A stretch of DNA of 36,452 nucleotides, from assembly GCA_902520495.1 (NCBI GenBank), contig CABYNW010000011.1:1-36452 (forward strand), given 5' to 3'. The notes below the pieces were generated by a model. That model worked only from the letters and a program-made list of their open reading frames with translations, was not told the origin of the DNA and searched no databases. This DNA comes from an uncultured SAR86 cluster bacterium (GTDB taxonomy: Bacteria; Pseudomonadota; Gammaproteobacteria; Magnimaribacterales; D2472). This document shows, one piece after another, positions 15,227 to 23,250 of the stretch. A program made the position numbers and the translations under genes. Each line of letters begins with the position of its first letter. Position 1 is the stretch's first letter.

Positions 15227-15237
15227 TCTACTTTTTT
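15215..15237. terminator. Possible bidirectional terminator between small gene 2 and tRNA-Met
   Basis: AAAAAAG (15215-15221) and CTTTTTT (15231-15237) are perfectly complementary and give a T-run on either strand. It lies between two convergent genes. The stem is nearly all A-T, so termination strength is uncertain. Confidence 0.35.
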
Positions 15238-15255
15238 ACTTTTTACTTTATTTAG

Positions 15256-15332
15256 TGGTGGCTATGGGTGGAATTGAACCACCGACCCCAGCGTTATGAG
15301 TGCTGTGCTCTAACCATCTGAGCTACATAGCC
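15256..15332 (-). tRNA. Elongator tRNA-Met (anticodon CAT)
   Basis: A 77-nt cloverleaf on the minus strand: acceptor GGCTATG / CATAGCC, discriminator A, encoded CCA, D arm GCTC/GAGC, anticodon loop CTCATAA, variable GGGTC-type and T arm GGTGG / CCACC. The anticodon stem CAGCA / CGCTG has an A31-C39 mismatch where an A-U pair is expected. Resemblance in acceptor and variable region is to elongator tRNA-Met rather than tRNA-Ile(CAT), which shares the anticodon and cannot be fully excluded. It lies 41 nt downstream of ychF in the same direction and may be cotranscribed. Confidence 0.9.
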
Positions 15333-15373
15333 AGTCGTTGAATGATAATATTAAAATCTTTATAGTCAATCTT

Positions 15374-16462
15374 TTAAACATTAAATTTAAAATGAATCAC
15401 ATCACCATCTTTGACTATATAATCTTTGCCCTCTAACCTTAATTTTCCTTTCTCTTTTGCTCCTAATTCACCATAGCATTGAATATAATCCTCAAAATCA
15501 ATAACCTCAGCTTTTATAAAGCCTCTTTCAAAATCAGTATGTATTGTTCCAGCGGCATTTGGTGCCGTGGAGCCATTTTTAATTGTCCAGGCTCTTATTT
15601 CCTTTGGACCTGCAGTGAAAAACGTTTTTAATCCAAGTATCTTATAGCCTTCAAAAATAATTTTATTAAGAACAGGCTCATCCATACCTAATAAATCTAA
15701 GTATTCTTTTTTCTCGTCATCTTTAAGTAGCGATATTTCTTGTTCTATTTTTACTGAAGCCGGTATAACCAATGAACCTAGATTATATACAATATTTTGA
15801 AGCCTTCTTAGATATTCTTGTGATGTTTCAGAATCATCAATATTAGCAATGTAAAAGGTAGGTTTAGAGGATAGTAATTGAAATTGCTTAATAATTTTTT
15901 GCTCTTCTACTTTGTAATCTTTTAGGTTTATTAGATTTCCTTTTTCAAGTTCAATTCTTAGCTGTTGAAGTATTTCATAGTGAATCTTGTTTTCCTTATC
16001 ATTTGTTTTTAACAATTTTTCACACCTGATAATTCTTTTAGACACAGATTCTAAGTCTGCAAGTATTAATTCTAAATTTATAACCTCAACATCTCTTTCT
16101 GGATTAACAAGCCCATCAACGTGAGTTATATTATCGTCATCAAAACATCTAACAACATGAGCCAATGCAGTCATTTCTCTGATATTTGACAAAAAGGAAT
16201 TACCCAAACCTTCACCATCTGAAGCTCCTTTAACAAGACCAGCTATATCAACAAGATCAAGTGCAGCAGGAATAACCTTTTCAGTATTTACTATTTTATT
16301 AAGCTCATCTAACCTACTATCTGGAAGAGGGACTATCCCTATATTTGGATCAATAGTACAAAAAGGAAAATTTTCTGCAGGTATTTTAGATTTAGTAAGT
16401 GCATTAAAAAGAGTTGATTTACCAACATTTGGAAGTCCAATTATTCCGCACTTAAAACCCAT
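15374..16462 (-). CDS. ychF: Redox-regulated ATPase YchF (Obg-like)
   Basis: Ribosome-associated P-loop NTPase of the TRAFAC class, ATP-preferring in characterised members. P-loop GLPNVGKST (9-17), G3 DIAGLVKGAS (72-81), a coiled-coil insertion (about 130-190) and a C-terminal TGS domain (HTDFERGFIKAEV, GKDYIVKDGDVIHF). The G4-equivalent is NIDD (207-210), where many homologues read N-x-x-E; the change is conservative. The length, 362 residues, matches E. coli 363. It follows pth by 4 nt, the usual pth-ychF pair. Confidence 0.97.
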   Translation of the reverse strand: MGFKCGIIGLPNVGKSTLFNALTKSKIPAENFPFCTIDPNIGIVPLPDSRLDELNKIVNTEKVIPAALDLVDIAGLVKGASDGEGLGNSFLSNIREMTALAHVVRCFDDDNITHVDGLVNPERDVEVINLELILADLESVSKRIIRCEKLLKTNDKENKIHYEILQQLRIELEKGNLINLKDYKVEEQKIIKQFQLLSSKPTFYIANIDDSETSQEYLRRLQNIVYNLGSLVIPASVKIEQEISLLKDDEKKEYLDLLGMDEPVLNKIIFEGYKILGLKTFFTAGPKEIRAWTIKNGSTAPNAAGTIHTDFERGFIKAEVIDFEDYIQCYGELGAKEKGKLRLEGKDYIVKDGDVIHFKFNV

Positions 16463-16466
16463 TATT

Positions 16467-17033
16467 TTATCTTGTATGAAGTATTTTTTGAGCTTCTTCG
16501 ATTTTATTATTACAAATCAATTCAATTGTTTCTTCAAATTTAGAGTATGAACTTGAAATTATTTTTTTTTCATCAGGTGAGAATTTTGTTAAAACCCAAT
16601 TAGTTACATCATTTTTGTTTCCAGGATGGCTTATCCCAATCCGAAGTCTCATAAAATTATCTTGACCAGTTTTATTTATAATATCCCTTAGGCCATTATG
16701 TCCACCATGACCACCGCCTTTTTTGATTCTAAGCTCACCCAATTTTAAGTCTAGATCATCATGAATAATTAAAAGCATGTCTGATTTAAGATTTGTTGAT
16801 TTTAATATTTTAAATATTGTTTTACCTGAATCATTCATATAATTAGTTGGGATAGACCACAAAAGTTCATTATTATGTGATTCTCCGATTTCAGCTTCAA
16901 ACTTTGTTTTAGTATTAAATTTTTTAAAGAACTGATTTGATATTTTTATAAGCCAGTCTTTGCCGATATTATGTCTAGTACCATCATATTTTTTACCAGG
17001 ATTACCTAGTCCAATGATACATAATCTGTACAT
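16467..17033 (-). CDS. pth: Peptidyl-tRNA hydrolase
   Basis: Releases peptides from peptidyl-tRNAs that drop off ribosomes. Family residues are visible: N11 in GLGNPG, the catalytic H21 in GTRHNIG, N67 in YMNDSG and D92 in HDDLDL; KKGGGHGGHNGLRDI is the signature loop. It has 188 residues, a normal size. It sits 2 nt after rplY and 4 nt before ychF in one minus-strand operon. Confidence 0.97.
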   Translation of the reverse strand: MYRLCIIGLGNPGKKYDGTRHNIGKDWLIKISNQFFKKFNTKTKFEAEIGESHNNELLWSIPTNYMNDSGKTIFKILKSTNLKSDMLLIIHDDLDLKLGELRIKKGGGHGGHNGLRDIINKTGQDNFMRLRIGISHPGNKNDVTNWVLTKFSPDEKKIISSSYSKFEETIELICNNKIEEAQKILHTR

Positions 17034-17035
17034 TT

Positions 17036-17755
17036 TTAACTCTCAGAGTTATCTTCTTTGCTTTCTTCAGATCCCTCAGATGTAGTGCCTTCCTCACCTC
17101 CATCTTCAGAGGTGTCGGCGCCTTCAGCAATTTCTCCATCTTCAAGCTCATCTTCAAGGATAGGATCTTCTTCAACAGCCTTAGGAGCATTAACTGAAAC
17201 AACCATTTGATCTGTTTCTTCAGTTAGCCCAGGTACTTCAGATCCTTCAGGAAGAGTTATTTCTGTTAATCTTATTGATTCACCAAGATGCAGATTTGCA
17301 ATATCTACCTCTATTGATTCTGGAATATTTCCAGCAAGACACATAATTTCTATTTCTCTAATAGTTTTTGAAACAACTCCACCATCTTCTCTAATACCTA
17401 TGCAGTCTTCTTCATTTGTAAAGTTCACTGGTATAACAACTTTAAGCTTTGTTTTTCTTGATACTCTTTGAAAATCAGCATGAAGGAATTTACCCTTTGC
17501 AGGATCTTTTTGTAATTCTTTCAACACTACCTTTTCTTCACTATCACCATTTTTAATAATTAAAACCTGGGTATAAAAAAGTTCATTTTCTGAAGCCTTT
17601 GTAAGTTCATTCAATTTAAGTTTGATGTTAATAGTTTCCTTTTCATCTCCATAAACAATAGCTGGAACCATTCCATCTATCTTACGAATTACTCTAGCCT
17701 TATTTGATCCAGTTCTTTCTCTTAAATCTGCATTTAGTACAATTTGATCTGTCAT
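17036..17755 (-). CDS. rplY: 50S ribosomal protein L25 / general stress protein Ctc (bL25), long form with acidic tail
   Basis: Binds 5S rRNA. The N-terminal L25 domain spans about 1-92 (NADLRERTGSNKARVIR, MVPAIVYG, GKFLHADFQRV) and the TL5/Ctc C-terminal beta domain about 95-190. The last 45 or so residues are a low-complexity tail dominated by Glu, Asp, Ser and Gly. The total is 239 residues, against about 94 for the short E. coli form and about 200 for typical Ctc forms. The ATG has GAGGAA a few nt upstream. It stands between prs and pth, the conserved order. Confidence 0.95.
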   Translation of the reverse strand: MTDQIVLNADLRERTGSNKARVIRKIDGMVPAIVYGDEKETINIKLKLNELTKASENELFYTQVLIIKNGDSEEKVVLKELQKDPAKGKFLHADFQRVSRKTKLKVVIPVNFTNEEDCIGIREDGGVVSKTIREIEIMCLAGNIPESIEVDIANLHLGESIRLTEITLPEGSEVPGLTEETDQMVVSVNAPKAVEEDPILEDELEDGEIAEGADTSEDGGEEGTTSEGSEESKEDNSES

Positions 17756-17763
17756 AATTTCCT

Positions 17764-18717
17764 CTATAAAAACATTTCACTTAGCGATTTTTCATCGCTT
17801 AATCTCTTAATGCATTCAGCAATAGTTGATCCTAATGAAATGACGCGTATTTTACTGCATTTTTCTGCTTCTTGTGACAATGGGATTGAATTTGTTACAA
17901 CCAGCTCATCGATATCTGATTTTTCTAATCTTTCTATAGCAGGACCAGAAAGAACTGGATGAGTAATATATGCCTTAACTGCCTTCGCACCCTTTTCTTT
18001 TAATGCATTAGCTGCGTTACATAAGGTTCCAGCTGTATCAATTATATCGTCTGGCACAATACAGACCTTGCCATCAATATCACCAATTATATTCATTACT
18101 TCAGATTGATTCGCAGCAGCTCTTCTTTTATCTATTATTGCTAAATCTGTATCATCCAATAATTTAGCTAGTGCTCTTGACCTTACCACTCCACCAACAT
18201 CTGGAGAAACTACAACAATATCCTTTCTTTCGTTATTTGCTTTAATATCATCCACCATAAGTTTTGCTGCATATACATTATCGGCAGGCATATCAAAGAA
18301 GCCTTGAATAGTTTCTGAATGAAGATCAATAGTCAAAACTCTATCAATTCCCACAGATGAAAACATATCAGCAACCACTTTTGCACTAATTGGGACTCTT
18401 GCAGATCTAACTCTTCTATCTTGTCTAGCATAACCATAGTATGGAACAACAGCTGTTATTCTTGAGGCTGATGATCGTTTTAAAGCATCAGCTAGTAACA
18501 TTAATTCCATTAAATTTTTATTTTGCGGAGTGCATGTGGACTGTATTATAAAAGTATCATGACCTCTAACATTATCTTCAATTTGAACTTTAATCTCACC
18601 ATCTGAAAAATATCCAACATCTGCTGCTGATAGGGGTATTTCTAGTATTTTGGATACCTCAGAAGCAAGCTCAGGATTTGCCGTTCCTGTAAAAAGATCT
18701 AAATTATCTATGCTCAT
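17764..18717 (-). CDS. prs: Ribose-phosphate pyrophosphokinase (PRPP synthetase)
   Basis: Makes phosphoribosyl pyrophosphate from ribose-5-phosphate and ATP for nucleotide, histidine and NAD synthesis. Motifs: the ATP-binding YYGYARQDR (93-101), the metal-binding [12 protein letters not shown] (131-142) and the PRPP loop [11 protein letters not shown] (221-231). It has 317 residues, a normal size. The start has GAGGAA 7 nt upstream, very like the rplY site. It follows tRNA-Gln by 30 nt, the standard gammaproteobacterial order ispE-tRNA-Gln-prs. Confidence 0.98.
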   Translation of the reverse strand: MSIDNLDLFTGTANPELASEVSKILEIPLSAADVGYFSDGEIKVQIEDNVRGHDTFIIQSTCTPQNKNLMELMLLADALKRSSASRITAVVPYYGYARQDRRVRSARVPISAKVVADMFSSVGIDRVLTIDLHSETIQGFFDMPADNVYAAKLMVDDIKANNERKDIVVVSPDVGGVVRSRALAKLLDDTDLAIIDKRRAAANQSEVMNIIGDIDGKVCIVPDDIIDTAGTLCNAANALKEKGAKAVKAYITHPVLSGPAIERLEKSDIDELVVTNSIPLSQEAEKCSKIRVISLGSTIAECIKRLSDEKSLSEMFL

Positions 18718-18747
18718 ATGAATTTCCTCTTTGCATATTATAAAGCA

Positions 18748-18822
18748 TGGCTGGGGTGGTAGGATTCGAACCTACGCATGACGGGATCAAAACCCGTTGC
18801 CTTACCGCTTGGCTACACCCCA
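18748..18822 (-). tRNA. tRNA-Gln (anticodon TTG)
   Basis: A 75-nt cloverleaf on the minus strand: acceptor TGGGGTG / CACCCCA with discriminator G and encoded CCA, D arm with AAGCGGTAAGGC, anticodon stem ACGGG / CCCGT around loop TTTTGAT, and T arm TAGG / CCTA. It resembles E. coli tRNA-Gln closely, including the weak U1-A72 pair. It starts 3 nt after the ispE stop and lies 30 nt before prs, so it is probably excised from a longer transcript. Confidence 0.96.
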
Positions 18823-18825
18823 TTC

Positions 18826-19641
18826 TTATTTGATATAACATATCGGCGAATATTGTAATGGTTTACAGAAAAAGAATCTCCAATTACTTGGAATTTTTTT
18901 AAGAATTTCTTTTATCTCATTATCTTTTTTATACAAAATAAACATACATGAACCACTCCCGCTGAGATTTATATTATATTCAGGACTAATCAATTCATAA
19001 AATTCATTAATTTCATTATTTTTATCTAAAAAAACATTCCAAAAGTCATTTTGTTTATGATGAGACTTTTCGATATTATCACCTCTTTGGATATCTAATA
19101 AATGATACATTTCTGAAGATGAGTTATTTATCTTTGGGTATATTAAAAGTATTTTATCTTTAGTTGGTAATTTGGATTTAAGTTTATCGCCAATCCCAGA
19201 ACCATAAGCATTCTCTCCATGAATAAAAAAGGGTACATCAGCTCCAATTTCCTTAGCTATGCCCATTAATTTATTTTTCGTTAAGTTAAGACCCCACAAT
19301 TTATTTAAAGCAATGATGGTAGATGCTGCATTGGAACTACCTCCACCAAGGCCAGCTCCGACTGGAATATTTTTTTCAATTGTAATATTTATGCCTTTTT
19401 TAGAATTTATTAAATGAATCAACGATTTTGCAGATTTATAAATAGTATTGTCTTTATTTTCTAAAAAGGATTTATTTGATTGTATTGATATGCCACGTTC
19501 AGAAACCTCAAATGTCATATGATCAAATAAATCAATATATTGAAACGATGTCTCTATATTGTGATAACCATGATCATTTTTTTCAAAAATTTTCAAATCT
19601 AAATTGATTTTTGCAGGTGAATTTATATCGATTCTTTTCAT
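18826..19641 (-). CDS. ispE: 4-diphosphocytidyl-2-C-methyl-D-erythritol kinase
   Basis: GHMP-family kinase of the methylerythritol phosphate (non-mevalonate) isoprenoid pathway. The catalytic lysine is K11 in SPAKINLDL. The ATP loop is PVGAGLGGGSSNAA (93-106) and the catalytic aspartate is D135 in GADVPFF. NLSGSGSCMF near the C-terminus matches the third GHMP motif. It has 271 residues (E. coli 283). The start overlaps the lolB end by 4 nt. Confidence 0.95.
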   Translation of the reverse strand: MKRIDINSPAKINLDLKIFEKNDHGYHNIETSFQYIDLFDHMTFEVSERGISIQSNKSFLENKDNTIYKSAKSLIHLINSKKGINITIEKNIPVGAGLGGGSSNAASTIIALNKLWGLNLTKNKLMGIAKEIGADVPFFIHGENAYGSGIGDKLKSKLPTKDKILLIYPKINNSSSEMYHLLDIQRGDNIEKSHHKQNDFWNVFLDKNNEINEFYELISPEYNINLSGSGSCMFILYKKDNEIKEILKKIPSNWRFFFCKPLQYSPICYIK

Positions 19642-20120
19642 TTTCTTATAACGAACCCATTCATATAAACATTCTCATACATAATATAGAAATTTGTTTT
19701 GTCTTTATTCTTTTTACATTTAAAACTAAAATCTAGTTCTTCTATAACTTCATAAATATTCAAACTTTTTGATAAAAGACACTGTCGCAACCAATATTTA
19801 AAATTTCTATTAATATCTTCAGGAACATAAAACGAGGAACTGTTTTTAGTTGGAAGGAAGATTAAATTTTTGCCTTCCTGAACCTTAATCTTTAGAACAT
19901 TTCCATAAAAAGGCTTCTTAATCTGTATAATAGAATCTTTTTTAGCTAAGTTAATGTTTATATTGAATGAAAATTTGTCAACTTCATCTTTACTTATTGA
20001 TAGCTTTCCAATGAATTCAGTAGAGCTTTTATCACTATTAATAGAAGCACAAGAAACAATTAAACTTATTATTAAAGCGTAAAAAAAGGTTTTTATTATG
20101 GAATTACAGTTATTTGGCAT
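19638..20120 (-). CDS. lolB: Outer-membrane lipoprotein receptor LolB (short)
   Basis: In the Lol pathway LolB accepts lipoproteins from LolA and inserts them in the outer membrane. The N-terminus is a lipoprotein signal: a hydrophobic stretch (about 12-21) and a lipobox ending IVSC with the lipidated cysteine at C24. The rest is predominantly beta, in keeping with the LolA/LolB half-barrel, but sequence similarity is weak and the protein (160 residues) is shorter than E. coli LolB (207). The call leans on position: lolB is next to ispE and divergent from hemA in gammaproteobacteria. The ATG overlaps the hemA 5' end by 23 bp; no ATG, GTG or TTG start between M1 and the lipobox is available. 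Confidence 0.75.
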   Translation of the reverse strand: MPNNCNSIIKTFFYALIISLIVSCASINSDKSSTEFIGKLSISKDEVDKFSFNININLAKKDSIIQIKKPFYGNVLKIKVQEGKNLIFLPTKNSSSFYVPEDINRNFKYWLRQCLLSKSLNIYEVIEELDFSFKCKKNKDKTNFYIMYENVYMNGFVIRK

Positions 20121-21330
20121 AAATCATAAGACCTCTGATGTTTCTGAGAGAGAAAAATTCATTATAAATGAGTCTAACCAGATTGTATTAGATAATCATT
20201 TAAAAAAAATTTTTAAGAATAAATTAGAGTCTTTTTTTGGTATATCAACTTGTAATAGAACTGAGTTTTACTTATTTGGTGAGCCAAATATTTCATCAAA
20301 AGTTTTTCATGAGGTTATGACTATTCTCAAAAATGAAGATATGAATAAGGAAAGTTTTTATTTTTTAAACAATCATGATGCTTTAGTTCATATGTGCAAA
20401 GTAGCTTCTGGTATTGATTCTCAAGTTCTTGGTGAGCAAGAGATATTGGGGCAGTTTAAAAGCGCAGTTAAGAAAGCACAAGAACTCAATATTGTTAAGA
20501 GCAAACTATTAAATCTTTCAAATAAAGTTGTAGAGATATCAAAGCAAGCAAGGACTGAAACAAATATAGGCTTAAACTCGTTATCAGTCAGCGGATTAGC
20601 ATATAAGCTAGTTAAAAATATATTCGAAGAACCCAAACATCAAAATATTTTAATAGTTGGAGCTGGATCATTAGCCCAAAGTGTAATGGAGAATCTATTT
20701 AAAAATGGGATTCATAAAATTAAATCAGTTAATAGAAGTATAAAAAAAATTAAATTGCATAATGATTATGAAATTGTATCTTCATCATTAGACTCACTTC
20801 ATGATGAGTTAGAGTTTGCAGATATTGTTATTGCTTCTTCAACTACAGAATTACCATTGATAGGCAAAGGAGCTATTGAGAATGCTCTAAAGAAAAGGAA
20901 TAACAAGCCTATATTACTTATTGATCTTGGAGTTCCAAGAAATATTGAGGATGAGATAAGAAATATTGAACAAGCATATTTATTTTCTATTGATGATATT
21001 GAAAAAATAACACAAGAAAACTATGGGCAAAGATCAATTGAGGCAGAAAAGGCAATGAATATTATTGTACTAGAGGCTCATGCTGCCTTAGATTTATTTT
21101 CCATGAAAGATGCTAAAGATAAAATTTCCATTCAATTAGAAGAATTTTTAAATAATTTATCAACTAATGAAATTGACCAATTTAAAAATTCTAAAGATTT
21201 TTCTGAATTAATAAGATCTATAAAGACTATGAATATTGATAACAATAAACTCAATAACTTTAAAGATATTAAGAAATTAGAAGATCATGTTATTGAGTCT
21301 ATGATTAAAAGATTTTTTGAAAATGCATAA
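20098..21330 (+). CDS. hemA: Glutamyl-tRNA reductase
   Basis: Reduces glutamyl-tRNA to glutamate-1-semialdehyde with NADPH, the first committed step of C5-pathway haem synthesis. The N-terminal FGINHKTSDVSEREK is diagnostic. The nucleophilic cysteine is C52 in STCNRTE. GEQEILGQFK and the nucleotide-binding ILIVGAGSLAQSV follow, with a C-terminal helical dimerisation domain. It has 410 residues. AAAAGG lies about 10 nt before the ATG. It is head-to-head with lolB, and its promoter must lie inside the lolB coding region. prfA starts within its last codons. Confidence 0.96.
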   Translation: MELQLFGINHKTSDVSEREKFIINESNQIVLDNHLKKIFKNKLESFFGISTCNRTEFYLFGEPNISSKVFHEVMTILKNEDMNKESFYFLNNHDALVHMCKVASGIDSQVLGEQEILGQFKSAVKKAQELNIVKSKLLNLSNKVVEISKQARTETNIGLNSLSVSGLAYKLVKNIFEEPKHQNILIVGAGSLAQSVMENLFKNGIHKIKSVNRSIKKIKLHNDYEIVSSSLDSLHDELEFADIVIASSTTELPLIGKGAIENALKKRNNKPILLIDLGVPRNIEDEIRNIEQAYLFSIDDIEKITQENYGQRSIEAEKAMNIIVLEAHAALDLFSMKDAKDKISIQLEEFLNNLSTNEIDQFKNSKDFSELIRSIKTMNIDNNKLNNFKDIKKLEDHVIESMIKRFFENA

Positions 21331-22408
21331 TTCTATGTTAAAGAAGCTTGATCAGCTTCAAAACAGGATAGGTGAAATAGAGTCTTTATTGGTTGATTCT
21401 GAGACTGTAAAGGATATTGAGAAATATACTCTTTTAAATAAAGAATTCGCTGAACTAAAACCAATTGTAGATAAATTCGAAGAATACAACCAAGTAGCAA
21501 AAAATATATCAGATGCAAATGAAATTATTGAATCTGGTGATCAAGAGTTAAAAAATTTGGCAGAAGAAGAAATAAAAAAAGTTGAAGGTAGGCCAGAAAT
21601 ACTCGAAAAAGAACTTAAATTAATGCTCCTTCCAAAGGATTCAGCAGATGATGGTTCTGCTTATTTAGAGATTAGAGCAGGCGCAGGGGGCGATGAAGCA
21701 AGTATTTTTGCTGGAGACCTCTTTAGAATGTATTCAAGGCTCTCTGAAAGAGAGGGCTGGAATATGGAGGTCATTGATATTAAACAATCTGAACAGGGTG
21801 GCTTAAAAGAGGTCGTTGCAAAACTTGAAGGAAAAAGTGTTTTTAAAGTTTTAAAATTTGAATCTGGAGTTCATAGAGTTCAGAGAGTTCCTGAAACAGA
21901 ATCTCAAGGAAGAATTCATACTTCTACATGCACAGTAGCAATTTTGCCTGAAGTTGAAGAGGTCCAAGATATTAACATTGATAAAAATGATTTAAGAGTA
22001 GATACTTTTAGAGCATCTGGTGCTGGTGGCCAACATGTAAATAAAACAGATTCTGCTGTTCGTTTAACACATACTCCTTCAGGAATAGTGGTTGAATGCC
22101 AAGATGGAAGATCCCAACATAAAAATAAAGAAAAAGCTTTATCTCTTTTAGCTGCAAAATTAAAACAACAAGAGATAGACAATCAGCAAGAGAGTATTGC
22201 AAGCGAAAGAAAAATTTTAGTTGGAACAGGTGATAGAAGTGAAAAAATAAGAACATACAATTTTCCTCAAGGAAGAATGACTGATCACAGAATTAAACTG
22301 ACACAACATAATTTAGACCAGATTATGGATGGTGATATCAAAACTATATGCGATGCATTATTAGCAGAGAATCAGCTAGCTATGCTTTCACAACTCGAAT
22401 CAGAATAA
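21323..22408 (+). CDS. prfA: Peptide chain release factor 1
   Basis: Recognises UAA and UAG stop codons. From the chosen ATG it has 361 residues (E. coli 360). The codon-recognition tripeptide is PET (190-192), a variant of the PxT motif, and the GGQ motif is at 235-237 in SGAGGQHVN. The frame is open up to a TTG at 21317, but the ATG at 21323 aligns best with the family N-terminus. The start overlaps the hemA end by 8 nt. prmC, whose product methylates the GGQ glutamine, begins directly after the stop. Confidence 0.97.
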   Translation: MHNSMLKKLDQLQNRIGEIESLLVDSETVKDIEKYTLLNKEFAELKPIVDKFEEYNQVAKNISDANEIIESGDQELKNLAEEEIKKVEGRPEILEKELKLMLLPKDSADDGSAYLEIRAGAGGDEASIFAGDLFRMYSRLSEREGWNMEVIDIKQSEQGGLKEVVAKLEGKSVFKVLKFESGVHRVQRVPETESQGRIHTSTCTVAILPEVEEVQDINIDKNDLRVDTFRASGAGGQHVNKTDSAVRLTHTPSGIVVECQDGRSQHKNKEKALSLLAAKLKQQEIDNQQESIASERKILVGTGDRSEKIRTYNFPQGRMTDHRIKLTQHNLDQIMDGDIKTICDALLAENQLAMLSQLESE

Positions 22409-23221
22409 TTGAAATATAACTTAAGCCATTATCAAGAGATGCTAAATAGCGATGTTTTAAAAAATGAGTTTATTTTTTATTTAAAAGAAAAACTGCTTTT
22501 TAATGATAAAAAAATTTATCTTGATAAAGAAACAGAGCTAAATAAAGAACAGCAAAACCTAATTCAAGAATTTATTGAAAAGAAGAAAGATGGAATGCCT
22601 TTGGACTATATTCTTAATTCTACTAAATTTTATGAAAATGATTTCTATGTAGATTCAAGAGTCTTGATTCCAAGACCGGAAACAGAAATCTTAGTTGATT
22701 ATGCAAATAATCATTTCTCATCTCCAATCAAAGTATTAGATGCTGGAACAGGCTCTGGATGCATTGGAATTTCAATTGCTTTAAAAAATACTAGTTCCAA
22801 AGTTTATGGCTCAGATTATTCAGATGATGCCTTGAATGTTGCTCACACTAACAAAATTAATCTTAATGTAGAAAATTTTTCACTCATTTATGCAGACTGG
22901 TTATCTTGCTTTAAAGCAGAATCTTTTGATTTAATCGTAAGCAATCCTCCTTATATCGCATATCAAGATCCTCATCTTGAGGGCTTAAAGCATGAACCCA
23001 ATAAGGCTCTAGTAGCAAAAGATAATGGACTCGGAGATATAAAATTAATTGTTGAACAGTCAACTGAAGTTCTGAAGAGGGGAGGTATGTTGATGCTAGA
23101 ACATGGATATCAGCAACAAGAAAAAGTAGAAAATATTTTCAAAAGGAATCATTTTTCAGACATTGTTAATCTAAGAGATTTTCATAATCTTCCTAGAATT
23201 ACTTTAGGAACTTTAAAATAA
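22409..23221 (+). CDS. prmC: Release factor glutamine methyltransferase PrmC (TTG start)
   Basis: SAM-dependent N5-glutamine methyltransferase acting on the GGQ motif of release factors. The N-terminal helical domain ends with RVLIPRPETEILV. SAM motif I is LDAGTGSGCIG (about 110-120), and the substrate-binding NPPY is at 179-182. It has 270 residues. The TTG start abuts the prfA stop with no gap; the N-terminus KYNLSHYQEML fits E. coli EYQHWLREA, whereas the next ATG (22439) would drop this helix. Coupling with prfA is likely. Confidence 0.95.
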   Translation: MKYNLSHYQEMLNSDVLKNEFIFYLKEKLLFNDKKIYLDKETELNKEQQNLIQEFIEKKKDGMPLDYILNSTKFYENDFYVDSRVLIPRPETEILVDYANNHFSSPIKVLDAGTGSGCIGISIALKNTSSKVYGSDYSDDALNVAHTNKINLNVENFSLIYADWLSCFKAESFDLIVSNPPYIAYQDPHLEGLKHEPNKALVAKDNGLGDIKLIVEQSTEVLKRGGMLMLEHGYQQQEKVENIFKRNHFSDIVNLRDFHNLPRITLGTLK

Positions 23222-23250
23222 TTTATTTAATCCTTTCAATATAACTACTT

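Noticed and set aside
21317-21322. TTG start of prfA two codons upstream
   Set aside because: The ATG at 21323 gives a better fit to the RF1 N-terminus; TTG adds only Met-Lys.
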